A stretch of DNA of 64,000 bases from Theocolax elegans (taxonomy: Eukaryota > Arthropoda > Insecta > Hymenoptera > Cerocephalidae). The notes below the pieces were generated by a model, which was given only the letters and a program-made list of their open reading frames with translations, had not been told where the DNA came from and did not search any database. How positions within the stretch are numbered: position 1 is the stretch's first letter; each line of letters starts with the position of its first letter. The DNA lies in the NCBI GenBank assembly GCA_026168455.1, contig CM047425.1, forward strand, positions 7,414,001 through 7,478,000, read 5' to 3'. Made by a program: the position numbers and the translations under genes. Shown piece by piece: positions 60,351 to 64,000 of this stretch.

Positions 60351-62706
60351 CTGAAAATACATATATACATCGATGTCGTATAGGGCCCAACGATGTTAAA
60401 AAAGAAAAAGAAGAAGAAGAAGAAAAAAAGTGCAGAAACAGCAGTTGCTATGCTAGGTGCTGCTGTTGCCTACTACCACTACTTCGCTTAGCTACAAAAT
60501 ACATATACGTCGATGTTCCACACATCAAACTTTTTCGTTCTTTCATTCTTTCCTTTTTTAACCTTCCTCTCTTTCTCTCCTTCTCACTTCTCAATTCCTC
60601 ATTCTCTTCCTTTTTTTCGTTTGCTCTCTTTCTCTTTTTTCAGCCTACTTCCTTCTAGTCTACGTCCTCGATTCACGCACACTGTGTCTAAATACTCTCG
60701 CACGCCCCTATGTAAAAAGCAGTTACCGCGTATTTGTCTACCTATATATATGTACGTATGTGTCAGACCTCTAGACTTCGAACAAATCGAACTATAAATC
60801 TTACTTTTCATTAAAAATCCAAAATTTAAAAAGAATATACATCTACGACTATTAAGTAAGAGTTACGAAAAAGTTGATGGTTTAATTAAGATTTTCGTTT
60901 ACTCATTTAGTCCCTTGTAGACGCTTCGACAGAAATGCCTGTGTGTATACTTGAAAGACAGATTATGTAGTAGAGAATATAGTAATAATAATCCTGTAAT
61001 AAACGTGTAATAAATATAATTCTTGTACAACGAATACACTGTTGTTATTTTTTAAAAAAAAGCAGGTTGATAATAATCAAACGACTGTTGATCAATAAAG
61101 AGAGAAAGTTTAATGTACGGAAAACTGATCGCATCAATCAAAAGTAACAATACGTATAGTGCAATAAAATAGATTCATTAAAGTAAGTAACGCGTTTTAT
61201 CCAAAATATCTTACGGGATTTTATAACAAAGACTTTGTTGATTAAAAAGTATAAATAACGATAGCCATTATTCACCGAGAAAAGTAAAGATTATGGAAAC
61301 GGGTATAAAATGGGAGTGTGTGAACCGACAAGCAAGTGTAAATTTGGTAAAAATAAATATGTATATGATATATGTATATACGATGGGTATATAGAGAATG
61401 TTTAAAAGTGAGTACATATAACAGGATCAGGTCGGTAAAATAAGAAGGGAAGAAGAATTAAGAAGAAAAAGAGAAGAAGGCCAGCCGATAAATATATGTA
61501 TACTCGATGGGCAAGTAAACGGTTTTAGACACTAGGTTAGCAGGGCCCTTGTCGGGCGGACTGGCAGGCGCGCGCCCGCAGAGACCGAGGGAGAGGGTAA
61601 CACACACAGAGCGAATTGTTCCGCTGAACGAGGAGGACGGCAAGTGCCTTTATTGTGGGTCAGGCATATTGGAGCCCAGGCAGGCACTTCAAGGTCCTCG
61701 CAGCGCCTCCTCGTCAGCTTGCCTACCCTTCCTCTTCTTCTTCTTCTTCTACTTCTACTTCTTCTACTTCTTCTTCTTCTTCTGCAGCCACCAAATACTG
61801 CTCCGAGACATTTTACAGGGGAGAAAGAGATAGAATCCATACGAGTAAAAATTTAGCACATATTCACGAACGATATGAAGACGAGGTGAACCAACGCAAA
61901 GAGAAAAGAGGAAAGGGAACGATGTATTTAGCTAACCGATGGATAACTTACGATTTGTATATGCTCGTATACCAAACGATCATATCGTTCATACGAAGAA
62001 GATGAAACGGACGTTTTGGTTAGACGAGATGGATAACTTTTTCGAAACGAAATTATACGTGTCATCGCTTCTCTGCAAACGCCGACCGATATATATATAC
62101 CTCGTCATCGTTATATCATCTTCCTGGCATACCATTTTCTAATTACTAATCATCGAGTTCATGATTTTAATACTTTTCGTCAATTATTAAATATTCCTAT
62201 TACCTTGCATAATACCGGCGAACAATTTATTCGAGATTGGATTGAGATGAAACAATTGCTATTGCTAAATCCGAGTTGAGACTACCTCTTCATCAAAATT
62301 GTTTTTAGTAACAAAAAATTCTAAAAAATGTGAATTTGGCGTGAGCCATAGAAATACATGTGCTCTATACAAAGGAAAATTAAAATTAAGATTTGAATTA
62401 TTATTATAATATAATTTAACTCTGATGAAGTATAATGAATATAAACTATAAAAATATACTTTATATTACGATTGCCACGTATTGAATAAATATTTGTAGA
62501 AAAAACGAGTAAGCCAATTGAGTAGTTTGAACGAAAAGTATGATAGTCTTAAAGGATTCTAACAGTTAGACGCATCTTCCACCCTCTCTCTTAATCACGG
62601 AATGTCCTGACTGGCTTTTTCACTTTCTCCCTCTCCCTCTCTGTCTCTTTTGAAGTTTTTTCTACTAGTTTTATTCCACCTCCTCATGTTCTTCTTCCTG
62701 GTGCAG
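60351..62706. other. Noncoding stretch with CTT repeats
   Basis: No supported gene. CT-rich at 60530-60660 and A+T-rich at 60800-61440. A G+C-rich patch at 61530-61730 is followed by (CTT)n at 61731-61783. An open frame across the patch includes NEEDGKCLYCGSGILEP, with a CxxC pair, but has no splice or homology support. Confidence 0.4.
61731..61783. repeat. (CTT)n trinucleotide repeat
   Basis: About 53 bases of CTT units with CTA interruptions. Confidence 0.9.
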
Positions 62707-62727
62707 CACCAGCTCAACGTTGGAGAG
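62707..62727 (+). CDS. Weak plus-strand microexon candidate
   Basis: A very good pyrimidine tract ending TTCTTCTTCCTGGTGCAG precedes 21 bases, followed by a donor GAG/GTAATG. The segment is a multiple of three and reads HQLNVGE in phase 0. The splice sites are convincing in isolation, but there is no plus-strand partner exon in the window that I trust. Confidence 0.2.
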
Positions 62728-64000
62728 GTAATGAAATATTTAGGTTGAGCGAAGCAGGAATGGGAATAGAAACTGGTTTTCGTTGCACATTCTAGGTGGT
62801 TCTGTGAATGCCGCAGTACTCACAACACACCTCTCCTCTCTCTCTTTCTCTCTCATATTCGTGGTTATGGACCGAGGAAGATCAGCTTCGCGAATTAATT
62901 TTATCTCCTGTTTGGGGTTACACGGATGACATCGCGAACACTCATTTACACTATTTTTATAGGTGTTTAGTACGCGATCAACCGCATTCCATTAATTGAA
63001 AAAATTACTTTATTTTCATTAGTGCAAAATATCGTTAGTTTATACAATGAAAAGTATAATTTTTTAATGTTAATGATAATATATCGCTTAGCAATCATAA
63101 TTACTACAATGATAATTACTAAGAGCTTTCTTAAAAAATGATTATCAATTGATTAAAATCATTATTTGACTTTGGTGGATTTTTAAAATATACACATACG
63201 TTTGCTTGAAATATGAGAAAGTAGAATTAGATCGGTTTAATAGAAAATCAAACTATAGGTATTAGGTGAAAAAGTGAGGTATAAATGTCTACGAATTGCA
63301 GAGCGATATATAGCGAGCGAGCGAGCGAAGCGAATCGAGAGGGTCCCGATAGACGCGACAAATCTCTTTGCAGGACGCGGCGAATAAAATTAGAGCAGTT
63401 AGTCGGTTAGGTGGCTCGTGTATACGGCTTAGACGGGTGCGCGTCTGAGACTCTGAGTATTCGGCGTCTAACCCATACACCCATATAGACGCATATATAC
63501 CCACCGAGGGAGGCGCGCATGTATGTATATAGAGAGTCTTCGTTTCGGCAAAAAAGAATACAGCAAAAATCGCTGTTCGGGTTGCCACGGTTGGCCTTGT
63601 GGCATACTTCCCTCCTTCGTTCGTTCTCCGGAACCTTCCGATCCTCACCGTCCTATAGCGTCCCTGCCCCACCTTTTTTTCTTTCCCTCTCTCGCTACTT
63701 CATGTTCTATACGTATATATACAGCGAAGCTCTCTCTCTCCCTCACTCTGCCTATCGTTCTTGCATATATATACGTTCGCTCTTCTTCTATTCTATCGCC
63801 TTCCGTCTCTTTCTCCACCTTCCCTCTCCGTCTTTCTCTCTTGGTCTCGCCTCGTTTTTATTTCTTATTTGCTACCTCCCGTCCTTTGATTTTTGCTTAG
63901 AGACTCCATCTCTCTCTCTCTCTCTCTCGCTTGCTCTTTAGCTCTCTGCGTGAGAGAGAGCGGTTGGACAATGAGAGCACCAAGAGCACAATGGGTCACT
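62728..64000. other. Noncoding stretch ending in CT-rich sequence
   Basis: A+T-rich to 63280, then CpG-richer with a (GAGC)n stretch at 63312-63327. It becomes strongly CT-rich from 63690 to the end, with (CT)n at 63909-63928. The open frames at 63289-63941 follow this bias and are not accepted as proteins. Confidence 0.5.

Noticed and set aside
1..64000. tRNA, rRNA, CRISPR arrays and intact transposon genes
   Set aside because: No cloverleaf with a B-box-like GGTTCGA, no rRNA-like stretch, no regularly spaced repeat-spacer pattern, and no transposase or reverse transcriptase motif was recognised by eye.

Overview
This window looks like animal nuclear DNA, most likely insect and possibly hymenopteran. 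That is an inference from long A+T-rich stretches, CpG-rich islands without visible CpG depletion, abundant CT/GA, TA, CA and trinucleotide microsatellites, and short candidate exons with GT-AG borders. I see no bacterial-style gene organisation, no rRNA, tRNA or CRISPR array, and no open reading frame with a recognisable protein domain. Nearly all longer open frames are translations of low-complexity CT/GA/TA sequence.

The clearest structure is segmental duplication. (i) A 2.6 kb unit is repeated head to tail at 3808-9057 (A1, A2). (ii) A mosaic at 12732-22529 is built from unit B (about 1.4 kb) and unit C (about 2.3 kb) in the order B1, B2-C1, truncated C2, truncated B3-C3. (iii) A 1.36 kb unit is repeated head to tail at 26335-29055 (D1, D2). 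Copies are nearly identical and differ mostly by 1-2 base indels, often in homopolymers. They are therefore either very recent duplications or uncollapsed/haplotypic copies from a long-read assembly.

Genic signal is sparse and, if real, mainly on the minus strand. Short segments with good acceptor and donor sites and one open phase lie at 53034-53097, 43278-43340, 38123-38216, 30911-30998, 26531-26634 (duplicated at 27885-27988) and 12922-12973 (duplicated at 14325-14377). Their phases can be chained, so much of the window could be long introns of one minus-strand gene. A separate minus-strand segment at 32925-33007 has a start codon, 27 charged codons and a donor, downstream of a TATA-like box; it may be an alternative first exon. 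A minus-strand small open frame at 60171-60350 encodes a 49-residue peptide with one predicted membrane helix behind a good acceptor. I cannot name any of these genes. Chance splice-site pairs are expected in 64 kb, so all exon calls are tentative.

Other content: a CpG-rich, CT-rich promoter-like island at 33850-36250; MITE-like elements at 40864-41116 and, inside unit C, at 17237-17335 and its copies; a diverged inverted relative of part of unit C at 22800-23175; and guanine-run/polypurine tracts at 40, 45 and 47.6 kb. The remainder is A+T-rich sequence in which I see no gene.
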